A stretch of DNA of 9,276 nucleotides from Rubrobacter sp. (GCA_013815575.1 JACDFX010000027.1:1-9276), one strand, 5' to 3'. Counted from the stretch's first letter, positions 1 to 7,006 are shown. Translations and numbers: made by a program. The notes: generated from the sequence alone by a model not told the origin.

Positions 1-1683
1 GAACTGCCCGGCGTCGGGGGCTGGGGCGGTCCCGAAGCCGAACGTCACGATCTCGGAGAGGTTCGAGGACGTGACGGAGGGGCACACGAGCTCGATGCCG
101 ACGGGCCTGTTCTCGCCCATGCACGTCGGGTCATCGTAATTCTCCTTGATGTACCCCGCTATGTAGGAGTGAATGTCGCCGGTCAGGGTGATGAAGTTCT
201 CGACGCCCGCGGGGCCGGGGAGGGTCCGGTCGTCCCGGATCTTCTGGGTGATTCTGCGCCGCTCGGCCTGGAAGCCGTCCCACTGGTCTAGCGTCGTGTA
301 GACGCCCTCCGGGTTGTTCACGGAACCGGCCGCAGGGAAGTCGCCTATCCCCGGAAAGAGCTCTTCGAGGGAGGTGATGGGGTCGACAGTCGCGGACTCG
401 GCGGAGGTGTTCGCCACCTTGAGCTGCATGAAAGTCACCTCGTTGCCCCAGAGCTTCCACGTCCTCGGAGAGCGCGTGATCTTCTGCAGGAAGTAGTCCA
501 CCTGCGGGGGCCGCCTCAACCCGTCCACGCCGGGGGTGCCGTCACCAAGCAGGGTCCGTCCCGGCGCCTCCTCCCCCTCGAGCCCGGTGCCGGGCGTCAG
601 GTAGCGGTTCTGCGTCTCGTTGCCGTTGGGCGGGGCGTCACGGTAGAGCCTCTGGTCTGTCATCACAAGCTCCATGAGGTTGCCGAACGCGAAGGAGCGG
701 TAGATGACGATCTCGTTGAGCGGGTCGTTGGCGGCGTTGAAGTAGACGCCGACCGGGTTGAACTCGGCCCACGCCCGGCTCGCGGCCTCGCGACGCCGCG
801 GGTTCTTGTTGGGCTCCGGGTCGGTTCCACCCTCGTCGGGGGCGAAGACCTGGTAGGCGTCGTTGGCGAACTCGTGGTCGTCCCAGATCATGATCATGGC
901 GTACTTCTCGTGCAACGCCTGGAGGTTCGGGTCGGACTTGTACTTCTTGTACCCGAAGCGGTAGTCCCTGAGGGTTAACTCCTCCTCGCCGCCGTCAGGG
1001 AACTGGAAGCGCCTCTCGTCCGGTCCGCCGCCCTGGAAGCTGTTGCTCTCGCCTGGCGGGGGGGCGGTCTCATAAGTGTAGTCGCCGAGGTGGACGATGA
1101 AGTCCAGGTTCTCTTCCCGCGCCAAATGGTAGAGGGCGTTGTAGTAGCCGTTGGTGTAGTCCTGGCAGGAGATGTAGCCGAAGCGTATCTGCCCCACGTC
1201 CGCGCTCGGCGCGGGAAGGGTCTTGAAGCGGCCGGTCCGAGAGAAAGACCCGCCGAAGTAGAAGCGATAACGGTACTTCTTGAAGGGCTTGAGCCCCGCG
1301 TTCTGCAACTGAACCTTGACCGCGTAGTCCCGCGCTGCGCTCGTCTCCGACACGCCGCTGAGGACGGGGTCCGCGAACGCCTGCGCGTCGCTCCTGCCGT
1401 CGTCGAGGGCGATCCGGTAGCCCACCCGCAGGGTGCCGCCCCCCGACGGAGGCGCCACGCGGGTCCATAGCACGATCCCGTTGGGTTTCGGATCTCCGGA
1501 GGCGACACTCTGCGGGAAGCGGGCCGGATCGAGGGCGGCCCTGCTGAAGAGGTCCTGCGCCTCCGCCTCGTTGATGCCGGAGACCTGGGAACCGGCCCAC
1601 ACCGCGACGCTGGTCGCCAGCGAATACCTGAGGAAGTCTAGCCGGCTTACGTGGAAGTCGTCTAGCTGGCTCTTATCATTCAT
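1..1683 (-). CDS. phoD: PhoD-family alkaline phosphatase/phosphodiesterase, 3' end outside window
   Basis: Exported metallophosphoesterase predicted to release phosphate from extracellular mono- and diesters. The window holds 561 codons with no stop, so only the extreme C-terminus is missing. The N-terminal PhoD_N domain begins near residue 57 with FPQSVASGDPKPNGIVLWTR. The catalytic domain follows, with FGYISCQDYTNGYY (168-181), HLGDYTYE (198-205), WDDHEFAND (267-275), the MTDQRLYRD segment (341-349), and GDIHS (502-506) followed by PVGIELVCPSVTSS. These are the hallmark blocks of PhoD, whose characterised members use Fe and Ca. The ATG at 1683 is preceded by GGAG at a 5-base spacing. The N-terminus looks like a Tat signal, but its SRLDFLR motif (residues 13-19) has Leu where the second Arg is expected. 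The gene is third in a co-directional phosphatase block and has its own Pho-box-like promoter. The family call is firm; the export route is uncertain. Confidence 0.93.
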   Translation of the reverse strand, partial: MNDKSQLDDFHVSRLDFLRYSLATSVAVWAGSQVSGINEAEAQDLFSRAALDPARFPQSVASGDPKPNGIVLWTRVAPPSGGGTLRVGYRIALDDGRSDAQAFADPVLSGVSETSAARDYAVKVQLQNAGLKPFKKYRYRFYFGGSFSRTGRFKTLPAPSADVGQIRFGYISCQDYTNGYYNALYHLAREENLDFIVHLGDYTYETAPPPGESNSFQGGGPDERRFQFPDGGEEELTLRDYRFGYKKYKSDPNLQALHEKYAMIMIWDDHEFANDAYQVFAPDEGGTDPEPNKNPRRREAASRAWAEFNPVGVYFNAANDPLNEIVIYRSFAFGNLMELVMTDQRLYRDAPPNGNETQNRYLTPGTGLEGEEAPGRTLLGDGTPGVDGLRRPPQVDYFLQKITRSPRTWKLWGNEVTFMQLKVANTSAESATVDPITSLEELFPGIGDFPAAGSVNNPEGVYTTLDQWDGFQAERRRITQKIRDDRTLPGPAGVENFITLTGDIHSYIAGYIKENYDDPTCMGENRPVGIELVCPSVTSSNLSEIVTFGFGTAPAPDAGQF

Positions 1684-1688
1684 GGATG

Positions 1689-1692
1689 CTCC
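1689..1692 (-). promoter_or_regulatory. Ribosome binding site of phoD
   Basis: GGAG on the minus strand lies 5 bases before the ATG at 1683 and supports that start over internal candidates. Confidence 0.6.
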
Positions 1693-1741
1693 AGTGTTCT
1701 GGGATTGTGTAGCCGCGTAACCGGGATGCCGATTCGCGCAA

Positions 1742-1796
1742 AGTGTAGTGATCCGTCGGGTCGACGGTGTTAAACGACCGAAAACTTCGGGTTAAA
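1742..1796 (-). promoter_or_regulatory. Pho-box-like promoter of phoD
   Basis: On the minus strand three hexamers are spaced exactly 11 bp apart: TTTAAC (1791-1796), GTTTTC (1780-1785) and TTTAAC (1769-1774). Then come 21 bp and a -10-like TACACT (1742-1747). A possible fourth, poorly matching unit CGACCC sits at 1758-1763, where a -35 element would be. The predicted transcript start is near 1735, giving a leader of about 50 bases. Direct repeats at 11-bp steps are the known form of PhoP/PhoB sites; the Bacillus subtilis PhoP consensus is close to TTAACA, and Streptomyces units resemble GTTCACC. The repeats are visible in the sequence; binding by PhoP is inferred. The same geometry recurs before the other two phosphatase genes. 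Confidence 0.65.
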
Positions 1797-2097
1797 TCGT
1801 GAAGATCGTTAGGCTCTCGCACCTGCTCGTGTCGGCACGGAACCCGGCTGACTCGTACCCGGGCCCCCGCCCGTCGAGGACGCCGAAGCCGAGTTCGGCG
1901 CCGCCCCTCTTCTCCAAATCCCCGTTTATCCGGTCGATCCCGGAGGGGAGTTTAGACGGCGGACACGGCTACTTCCCCGTGGCCGCCGGGGTGACGGCCG
2001 CCGTCTTCTTGATGGTCCACCCGTCAGCGGCGGGGACATCCCCGGTCGGCGACAGAGCGCCTACGCCGGTCACCGCAGGCATCCATGCTGGAAACAT
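1795..2097 (-). pseudogene. Interrupted coding-like frame between phoX and phoD, unknown product
   Basis: One minus-strand frame runs from an ATG at 2097 (second ATG at 2082) to TAA at 1792-1794, broken only by TAG at 1969-1971. The upstream part reads MPAVTGVGALSPTGDVPAAD and goes on to GWTIKK. The downstream part includes SGIDRINGDLEKRGGAELGF, then VLDGRGPGYESAGFRAD. Hand counting gives third-position GC near 89 percent on both sides of the TAG. First and second positions in the downstream part are about 64 and 57 percent, the pattern of real genes here. I do not recognise the family. No convincing Shine-Dalgarno sequence precedes either ATG. A decayed gene with a nonsense mutation fits best; a chance frame in GC-rich spacer cannot be excluded. 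Its TAA falls inside the first unit of the phoD Pho box. Confidence 0.35.
1955..2005. repeat. Nested inverted repeats downstream of phoX
   Basis: The plus-strand arms GACGGCGG (1955-1962) and CCGCCGTC (1998-2005) are perfect 8-bp complements enclosing a second pair, CACGG/CCGTG (1964-1981). Read on the minus strand, the phoX direction, a compact GACGG-CGG-CCGTC hairpin also forms at 1993-2005. There is no T-tract, so an intrinsic terminator is not demonstrated. It lies inside the interrupted frame and 135-185 bases past the phoX stop. Confidence 0.3.
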
Positions 2098-2126
2098 CTC
2101 TCTGGAGACGCTCGTTCGTGATCCTC

Positions 2127-2139
2127 TCCCGGCCCGGGA
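2127..2139. repeat. Perfect palindrome next to the phoX stop codon
   Basis: TCCCGG-C-CCGGGA starts one base beyond the phoX TGA (2141-2143). As RNA it can form only a short stem with almost no loop, and no T-run follows, so it is a weak terminator candidate at most. Confidence 0.25.
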
Positions 2140-2140
2140 C

Positions 2141-3622
2141 TCAGGCGGTGAGCTGGACCCCCAGCCGGTCGTAGGCGGCGGCTTCGAGGGTGCCCATACC
2201 GTAGCGGTCGGCGGCTTCGGCGAGCTCGCCGGAGACGCGGGGCGCGAAGTCCTCGGGCGGGGCGGCGTTCGCCATTGCCGCCTGGCGGTTGAGGCTTCTG
2301 GGCTGGAAGGGACCCCAGATGGCGAGGGTCATTCCGGGGTCCTGGATGTTCACGAAGAAGGTCCTGCCGTCGGGGGAGAAGGTCGGGCCGGCGAACTCGG
2401 AGTCGTTGAGCCGGTTGCGGGCGAAGGTGTAAACGCGACCGTCCGGGGTCGCGCCCATGACGCGGTCGACGCTGTTGCCCTCGACGGCCTCGTCCTCGGC
2501 GAACCACAGGTCGCCGAAGGGGGTGACGACGATGTTGTCGGGGCTCTCCATCTTGTTCGAGTCGGTGCCTTCGTACCAGAGTTCGAGGGTCGCGAGGTTC
2601 GGGTAGTAGCGGAAGAGCTGCCCGAGCCTGCTCTCGCCGCCGTTGGTGTCGTCGAACCAGAACGCCCCGCCCCGGAAGAACGCGCCCTCAAGACGGTTGA
2701 ACTTGACAGCCCCTCTAGCGAGCGCCTCCGGCCGCGGCGCTTCCGGGTTGACGTCGATCCAGCGCACCCGGAGACGCTGCCGGGGGTCGAAGGTGTCTGC
2801 GTCCGGCCCCGGCCCGGCGAACGGCCCCTCCTCGAGGGCCATCGCCTGGAGGGTGCCGCCCCTCTGGAGCGCGCCGGGCCTCTGGCGCCGGTCGTTGGGG
2901 ATGTAGCGGAAGATAAAGCTCGTGCCGACGTCGGTGTCTTCCCCGTTCAGGTTGCCGCCGGGGTCGTCCTCGGTCAGGTAGACGATCCCGGTCCTCGGGT
3001 CCGTCGCCGTCGCCTCGTGCGAAAAGAAGCCCATTTCACGTATCGGGGTCTTCGAGAGATTATTTCGGGGGTTTCGCGGGTCCACCTCGAAGACGTAGCC
3101 GTGCCCGGGCTGGAAGCTCTCCTCGCAGGTGAGCCACGTCCCCCACGGGGTAGCCCCGCCCGCGCAGTTGTTCTGGGTCCCGGAAGAAGTGACGAAGTCC
3201 CGGATCTTCTTGCGCGTTCTGTTGTCCACGACGATGCCGACCGTGCCGCCGGGCTGGGTCGGGTCGTAGGGGTTTGTCCCCTCGACAGCCGGTCCTTCGG
3301 AGGGGATCAGCTCGTGGTTTCTGACGAGGACCGTGGTCCCTTCTTGCGCCCCCTGGAAGGCCGCCATGCCGTCGTGGTCCCCGGGGACCGTGCCGCCCCC
3401 GGTGAGCTGTGAGCCCTCCGCCGAGATGATCCGGTACTGAAAACCTTTCGGCAGGTCCACGATGCCGCCCGGGTCCCTGACGAGCGGGCCGTAGCCGACG
3501 ATGTCGTCCGTCGGCTCGGCCATGCCCTTCGCGCCGAACATCAACGCCGCAGCACCCATGCCCCCCAGGCCAAGAAAGGCCCTACGACTTACTCGCCTGT
3601 CCCAGTTGCCGCCAATGCCCAC
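2141..3622 (-). CDS. phoX: PhoX-type (DUF839) alkaline phosphatase, Tat-exported
   Basis: 493-residue secreted phosphatase of the DUF839/PhoX family; characterised PhoX enzymes use Fe and Ca to hydrolyse a broad set of phosphate esters outside the membrane. Residues 12-18 are SRRAFLG, a perfect Tat motif, followed by a glycine/alanine-rich hydrophobic stretch to about residue 35. Family signatures appear in order: NCAGGATPWGTWLTCEE (152-168), which carries the cysteine corresponding to the PhoX iron ligand, GFFSHEA (198-204), VYLTEDDP (214-221), DNIVVTPFGDLWFAEDE (362-378), and FAGPTFSPDGRTFFVN followed by IQDPG (410-430). The start is GTG at 3622, with AGGAGG eight bases upstream. Tat export suits a protein that takes up its metals before translocation. 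It lies 106 bp after the nucleotidase gene, with its own Pho-box-like promoter in that gap. Actual phosphatase activity, rather than another DUF839 role, is inferred. Confidence 0.93.
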   Translation of the reverse strand: MGIGGNWDRRVSRRAFLGLGGMGAAALMFGAKGMAEPTDDIVGYGPLVRDPGGIVDLPKGFQYRIISAEGSQLTGGGTVPGDHDGMAAFQGAQEGTTVLVRNHELIPSEGPAVEGTNPYDPTQPGGTVGIVVDNRTRKKIRDFVTSSGTQNNCAGGATPWGTWLTCEESFQPGHGYVFEVDPRNPRNNLSKTPIREMGFFSHEATATDPRTGIVYLTEDDPGGNLNGEDTDVGTSFIFRYIPNDRRQRPGALQRGGTLQAMALEEGPFAGPGPDADTFDPRQRLRVRWIDVNPEAPRPEALARGAVKFNRLEGAFFRGGAFWFDDTNGGESRLGQLFRYYPNLATLELWYEGTDSNKMESPDNIVVTPFGDLWFAEDEAVEGNSVDRVMGATPDGRVYTFARNRLNDSEFAGPTFSPDGRTFFVNIQDPGMTLAIWGPFQPRSLNRQAAMANAAPPEDFAPRVSGELAEAADRYGMGTLEAAAYDRLGVQLTA

Positions 3623-3630
3623 GCCGCACC

Positions 3631-3636
3631 CCTCCT
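3631..3636 (-). promoter_or_regulatory. Ribosome binding site of phoX
   Basis: A full AGGAGG on the minus strand, eight bases before the codon at 3622, fixes the GTG as the start of phoX. Confidence 0.85.
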
Positions 3637-3658
3637 GTGAAATGTTTGACCAGAAGCA

Positions 3659-3713
3659 TGTATACCAGTGGACTCCGGCCGTATTGTTACGACCGCGTAA
3701 ACTCTACGTGAAA
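3659..3713 (-). promoter_or_regulatory. Pho-box-like promoter of phoX
   Basis: On the minus strand the hexamers TTTCAC (3708-3713), GTTTAC (3697-3702) and CGTAAC (3686-3691) are exactly 11 bp apart. After 21 bp comes TATACA (3659-3664), preceded by TG one base upstream (3666-3667), which makes an extended -10. The predicted start near 3652 gives a leader of about 30 bases containing the AGGAGG. The 11-mer AGAGTTTACGC across unit 2 (3695-3705) and ATACG six bases past unit 3 also occur, in the same register, upstream of the nucleotidase gene. The repeats begin only 15 bp beyond the nucleotidase stop codon. PhoP control is inferred. Confidence 0.7.
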
Positions 3714-3728
3714 TTTCGTCCTTCCCTC

Positions 3729-5366
3729 CTACCCGGCCAACGCTACGCGGGGCCTTTCGTCGGGATCCGGCGCAACGAAGGGTTGGGGCAGACCCCCCGC
3801 GTGCCGCGCCAGCGCTCCTATGTCCGTGCCGACGGTTACGGGGTCCCTGCCCTCCGTGAAGACCTCAAAATCCCCCCCGCCCGCGGCGAGAAAGCCGTTC
3901 ACGGCAACGGTGTAGGTGGCGTTCCGGTCTACCGGGGCTCCGCCCGGGAGGGTGAGGGACGTTACGCGTTGCCCGAGGGGCCTGGACGGGTCGTGGGCGT
4001 AGCGCAGGCCGCTGACGGCGAGCCGGTGGTCCCTGCCGTCCGACCTGTACTGCCTCTCCAGCGCGCGCCTGATCTGCCCCCCGTTAAGCTCCACCTTTAT
4101 CAGGTCCCTGCCGGAGGGCTGCACGGAGAAGAGCCCGCCGTAGGTTACGGGGCCTGGCGTTATGTTCGTCCGCAGGCCCCCGGTCGGGACCAGCGCGAAG
4201 TCCGTGCCGGCGATTCTTCGCTGGCCGTCCGCGACAAAGTTGCCCAGGGCGCTCTCGCCGGCTTCGGTGGGGGACGGGCCTATCCTCTCACCGGCGGTCC
4301 CGACGACGCGGTCGGAGAGCGACGCCACCCGATCGCCGTACTTCTCCACCAGGCCGGCCACCTCCGGGTCCGGGCTGATCCCGTTTCTCCGGACGGAGAC
4401 GACTTTGGCCTCTGAGCCCGTCACCTCGCCGCTCGCGCGGTCCACTGAGAGGTCAACGACCCCGAAGTGGGTTCCGTATTCCTCGGCCTGGACGACGGGT
4501 TTGCCGGCGACCCGCAGGTCGAGGCGGTTGTGGGTGTGGCCGGAGAAGACCGCGTCGACGGAGTCGTCCATCTGCTTTGTCTCCGTGACGATCTCGTCGG
4601 TGGTCCCGCCAAGGTCGGTGTCCAGGGCCCCAGAGTGGGCGAGCACGACGATGGCCTCTACTCCCCGGTCTTGAAGCTCGGCGGCGTGGCGGTTCACCGT
4701 CTGCGAGATGTCGGCGAAGCGAAATTCCTGTGCCGCGTCGGGGATTATGATCCCGGGCGTCTCGAGCGTCGTCACCCCGATAAAGCCGACCTTGACCCCG
4801 TCCCGCTCCACCACGGTGTAGGGGGGCAGGATGGGACCGCCCGTCTCCCGGTCGAGGGTGTTGGCCGCGACGTAGGGAAACGTCGCCCCCGGGAAGTCCG
4901 GGTCGGAGGTGTCCTCGCTTCCCTCCCTCTGCCCGCCCCGGATGAGGCGTTGCATCTCCTCCCTGCCCTCGTCGAACTCGTGGTTGCCCAGAGTGCCGAC
5001 GTCGAAGCCCATCTCGTTCATCGCAAGAATGGTCGGCTCGTCGTGGAAGTGGGCCGAGACGAGCGGCGAGGCGCTTACCATGTCCCCGGCGTGGACCCGG
5101 ATGGTGTACGCGCGTTCGTAACGGTCCAGGGAGGCCGCGAGAGAGGCCGCACCCGCGCTCTCCCCGGACCTCTCCAGGTGTCCGTGGAAATCGTTGATGC
5201 CAAGCAGCCGTATCTGCGCCGTGCCGCGCGCCAGGGGCTTCTCAGGGGCTTCCCGTCCCGCTTTCTGGCTGGTCTTGCTCCCGGGTTCCTGCGTCGTCAG
5301 GGAGATCAGAAGCGGCGCTAACGGAACGAGCATGGCCACCGCCGCGACCGCCGCGGCCCGCTTCAC
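3729..5366 (-). CDS. Secreted bifunctional 5'-nucleotidase/metallophosphoesterase (UshA-like)
   Basis: 545-residue exported enzyme of the 5'-nucleotidase family, expected to take phosphate from extracellular nucleotides using two metal ions. After a basic start and a hydrophobic segment (residues 4-23), the calcineurin-like domain carries INDFHGHLE (57-65), HAGDMVSASP (92-101), GNHEFDEG (127-134), AHSG (243-246) and SGHTHNRLDL (275-284), which supply the metal ligands. The C-terminal 5'-nucleotidase domain includes ALVPTGGLRTNITPGPVTYG (391-410), VQPSGRDLI (415-423) and VNGFLAAGGGDFEVF (489-503). VQPSGR differs from the usual VQPFGN, where UshA-type enzymes place one of the aromatic residues that clamp the base. 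No lipobox or sortase motif is visible. GTG at 5366 is the first possible start because TAG lies in frame at 5373-5375; the ribosome site is weak. First gene of the phosphatase block, with a leader of about 130 bases. Confidence 0.92.
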   Translation of the reverse strand: MKRAAAVAAVAMLVPLAPLLISLTTQEPGSKTSQKAGREAPEKPLARGTAQIRLLGINDFHGHLERSGESAGAASLAASLDRYERAYTIRVHAGDMVSASPLVSAHFHDEPTILAMNEMGFDVGTLGNHEFDEGREEMQRLIRGGQREGSEDTSDPDFPGATFPYVAANTLDRETGGPILPPYTVVERDGVKVGFIGVTTLETPGIIIPDAAQEFRFADISQTVNRHAAELQDRGVEAIVVLAHSGALDTDLGGTTDEIVTETKQMDDSVDAVFSGHTHNRLDLRVAGKPVVQAEEYGTHFGVVDLSVDRASGEVTGSEAKVVSVRRNGISPDPEVAGLVEKYGDRVASLSDRVVGTAGERIGPSPTEAGESALGNFVADGQRRIAGTDFALVPTGGLRTNITPGPVTYGGLFSVQPSGRDLIKVELNGGQIRRALERQYRSDGRDHRLAVSGLRYAHDPSRPLGQRVTSLTLPGGAPVDRNATYTVAVNGFLAAGGGDFEVFTEGRDPVTVGTDIGALARHAGGLPQPFVAPDPDERPRVALAG

Positions 5367-5504
5367 GTCCGCCTACGCAAGACACCGGTTCAGGCTCGGA
5401 AGAGGAAGAGCGGGGTGTCTGCGGTCGGGGTGAGGTGGGTTCGGCCCGTCTCCCGGGAGGCCTCTCTCTGCGCCGAAAACGGGTACAGGTTCCATCCGCG
5501 CCGG

Positions 5505-5559
5505 AGGATAACAGCGGGTCCGGAACGTATGGTTTAGAGAGCGTAAACTCTGGTTTAAA
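5505..5559 (-). promoter_or_regulatory. Pho-box-like promoter of the 5'-nucleotidase gene
   Basis: On the minus strand four hexamers step by exactly 11 bp: TTTAAA (5554-5559), GTTTAC (5543-5548), CTAAAC (5532-5537) and GTTCCG (5521-5526). From the end of CTAAAC there are 21 bp to TATCCT (5505-5510), with TG one base upstream (5512-5513) as an extended -10. AGAGTTTACGC at 5541-5551 is identical to the phoX copy. The predicted transcript start near 5498 leaves about 130 bases before the GTG at 5366. Weaker matches in the same 11-bp phase lie at 5576-5581 (GTTCTT) and 5587-5592 (TTTTAC). PhoP binding is inferred. Confidence 0.7.
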
Positions 5560-5648
5560 ACGGGATTGCAGGCAGAAGAACGCCAGGTAAAACTGGACGA
5601 ACCCTACCCGCTCAAGCCCGAGGGCTAAGACCCGGAGCCTCGAACCTC

Positions 5649-7001
5649 TCAGTCCGGTAGCCCTGCCACGGCTCGCTCTATCTCCTCGTCCGAGTGCTCC
5701 AGGTTGACGAGGTCCCCCGCCAGGTAAGCCTCGTAGGCGGAGAAGTCGAAGTGGCCGTGGCCGCAGAGGTTGAAGAGGATGGTCTTCTCCTCGCCGGCCT
5801 CCCTAGCTTCGAGGGCGAGGTCTATGGTCGCCTTTATGGCGTGCGTCACCTCCGGCGCCGGGACGATGCCTTCGGCCCGGGCGAACATGACGCCCGCCTC
5901 GAAGGTCGGGTTCTGGGCGTAGGCCCGCGCCTCGACGAGGCCCCCGTGGACGAGGGCCGAGACGATAGGCGAGTCGCCGTGGTAGCGCAGGCCCCCGGCG
6001 TGGATGCCGCTCGGGACGAAGGAGTGCCCGAGCGTATACATCTTCATCATCGGGGTGGTGCCCGCGGTGTCGCCGAAATCGTAGACGTAGCGGCCCTTCG
6101 TCAAGGTGGGGCAGGAGGCTGGCTCGACGCCGATGATGCGGGTGTCCTTGTTGCCCTTGAGGTTCTCCCGGATAAAGGGGAAGGCTATGCCGCCGAAGTT
6201 CGAGCCGCCGCCGACGCAGCCGACGACCACGTCCGGGTACTCTCCGGCCATCTCCATCTGTTCGAGGGCCTCCTGGCCGATCACGGTCTGGTGGAGCAGG
6301 ACGTGGTTGAGCACGCTGCCTAAAGAGTACTTCGCGTCCTCGTTCTTCGCGGCGTCCTCGACGGCCTCCGAGATGGCGATGCCGAGGGAGCCGGGGGAGT
6401 CAGGGTACCTCTCCAGGATGTCGCGGCCGGCCTGGGTAAGGTCCGTCGGGCTCGCGTGGACCTCTGCCCCGTAGGTCTCCATCATGATGCGCCGGTAGGG
6501 TTTCTGGCCGTAGGAGACGCGGACCATGTAGACCGTGCATTCGAGGCCTAGGGTCTCACAGGCGAAGGCGAGCGAGGAGCCCCACTGGCCGGCGCCGGTC
6601 TCGGTGGTCAGGCGGCGGACGCCTTCTTGCTTGTTGTAGAAGGCCTGGGGGATGGCGGTGTTTGGCTTGTGGGAGCCGGAAGGGCTCACGCCCTCGTACT
6701 TGTAGTAGATGTGGGCCGGGGTGTCGAGGAGCTTTTCGAGGCGGCGGGCGCGGAAGAGGGGGGTCGGGCGCCAGAGGGCGTAGATCTCGCGTACTTCCTC
6801 GGGGATCGGGACGTAGGACTCGGTCGTGACCTCCTGGCGTATGATCTCCTCCGGGAAGATCGGCGCGAACGCCTCGGGGCCTACCGGCTCGCGGGTGGCC
6901 GGGTTGAGCGGCGGCTCCAGCTGGAAGGGCAGGTCCGGCACGAGGTTGTACCAGGACTCGGGGATGCGCTTCTCGTCGAGGAGGAACTTGGTCTGTTGCA
7001 A
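5649..7001 (-). CDS. trpB: TrpB2-type tryptophan synthase beta chain (PLP-dependent)
   Basis: 450-residue fold-type II PLP enzyme of the TrpB2 branch, expected to condense indole with serine (or a related substrate) to make tryptophan in the cytoplasm. Counting from the TTG at 7001, the N-terminus has [19 protein letters not shown] (7-25), typical of TrpB2. SGSHKPN (108-114) holds the PLP lysine K112. [10 protein letters not shown] (134-143) follows, then GGGSNFGG (264-271), which binds the cofactor phosphate, and [19 protein letters not shown] (324-342). The open frame extends upstream to a possible start at 7304, but those 101 residues are basic and non-conserved and would overlap the divergent gene. 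TTG at 7001 has AGAGG in good position and gives the normal TrpB2 length. A TTG at 7025 is a less likely start. No trpA or other trp gene lies in the window, so it may be an orphan salvage enzyme. No terminator with a T-tract is evident after the TGA. Confidence 0.92.
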   Translation of the reverse strand: MQQTKFLLDEKRIPESWYNLVPDLPFQLEPPLNPATREPVGPEAFAPIFPEEIIRQEVTTESYVPIPEEVREIYALWRPTPLFRARRLEKLLDTPAHIYYKYEGVSPSGSHKPNTAIPQAFYNKQEGVRRLTTETGAGQWGSSLAFACETLGLECTVYMVRVSYGQKPYRRIMMETYGAEVHASPTDLTQAGRDILERYPDSPGSLGIAISEAVEDAAKNEDAKYSLGSVLNHVLLHQTVIGQEALEQMEMAGEYPDVVVGCVGGGSNFGGIAFPFIRENLKGNKDTRIIGVEPASCPTLTKGRYVYDFGDTAGTTPMMKMYTLGHSFVPSGIHAGGLRYHGDSPIVSALVHGGLVEARAYAQNPTFEAGVMFARAEGIVPAPEVTHAIKATIDLALEAREAGEEKTILFNLCGHGHFDFSAYEAYLAGDLVNLEHSDEEIERAVAGLPD

Positions 7002-7006
7002 GAGAA

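Noticed and set aside
1070..1600. Minus-strand open frames of about 177 codons within phoD
   Set aside because: They overlap phoD in other frames; the phoD frame carries all conserved phosphatase motifs and runs unbroken through the region.
1858..1890. Similarity of VLDGRGPGYESAG in the interrupted frame to VDGRRPGYSVG of the phosphodiester glycosidase
   Set aside because: The match covers only DGR-x-PGY; flanking residues and the essential DGGGS region do not follow, so it is probably coincidence and not a duplicated glycosidase fragment.
1799..3412. Very long plus-strand open frame (537 codons) opposite phoX
   Set aside because: It is the antisense of a clear DUF839/PhoX gene; its translation is rich in repetitive Gly/Val/Pro/Arg, has no recognisable domain and no ribosome site. 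Such frames are common opposite high-GC genes.
3501..5321. Several plus-strand open frames (304, 170 and 284 codons) opposite the nucleotidase and phoX starts
   Set aside because: All lie antisense to confidently identified coding sequence and show no domain, start context or codon pattern of their own.
5376..5495. 40-codon open frame in the nucleotidase leader
   Set aside because: Proline-rich translation (MEPVPVFGAERGLPGDG...), no Shine-Dalgarno sequence; its ending just before the gene is explained by chance. Mentioned only as part of the long leader.
5611..5629. Possible trpB2 terminator (AGCCC/GGGCT arms)
   Set aside because: The stem is only 4-5 bp, has mismatches beyond that and lacks a T-tract, so it is not supported as a terminator.
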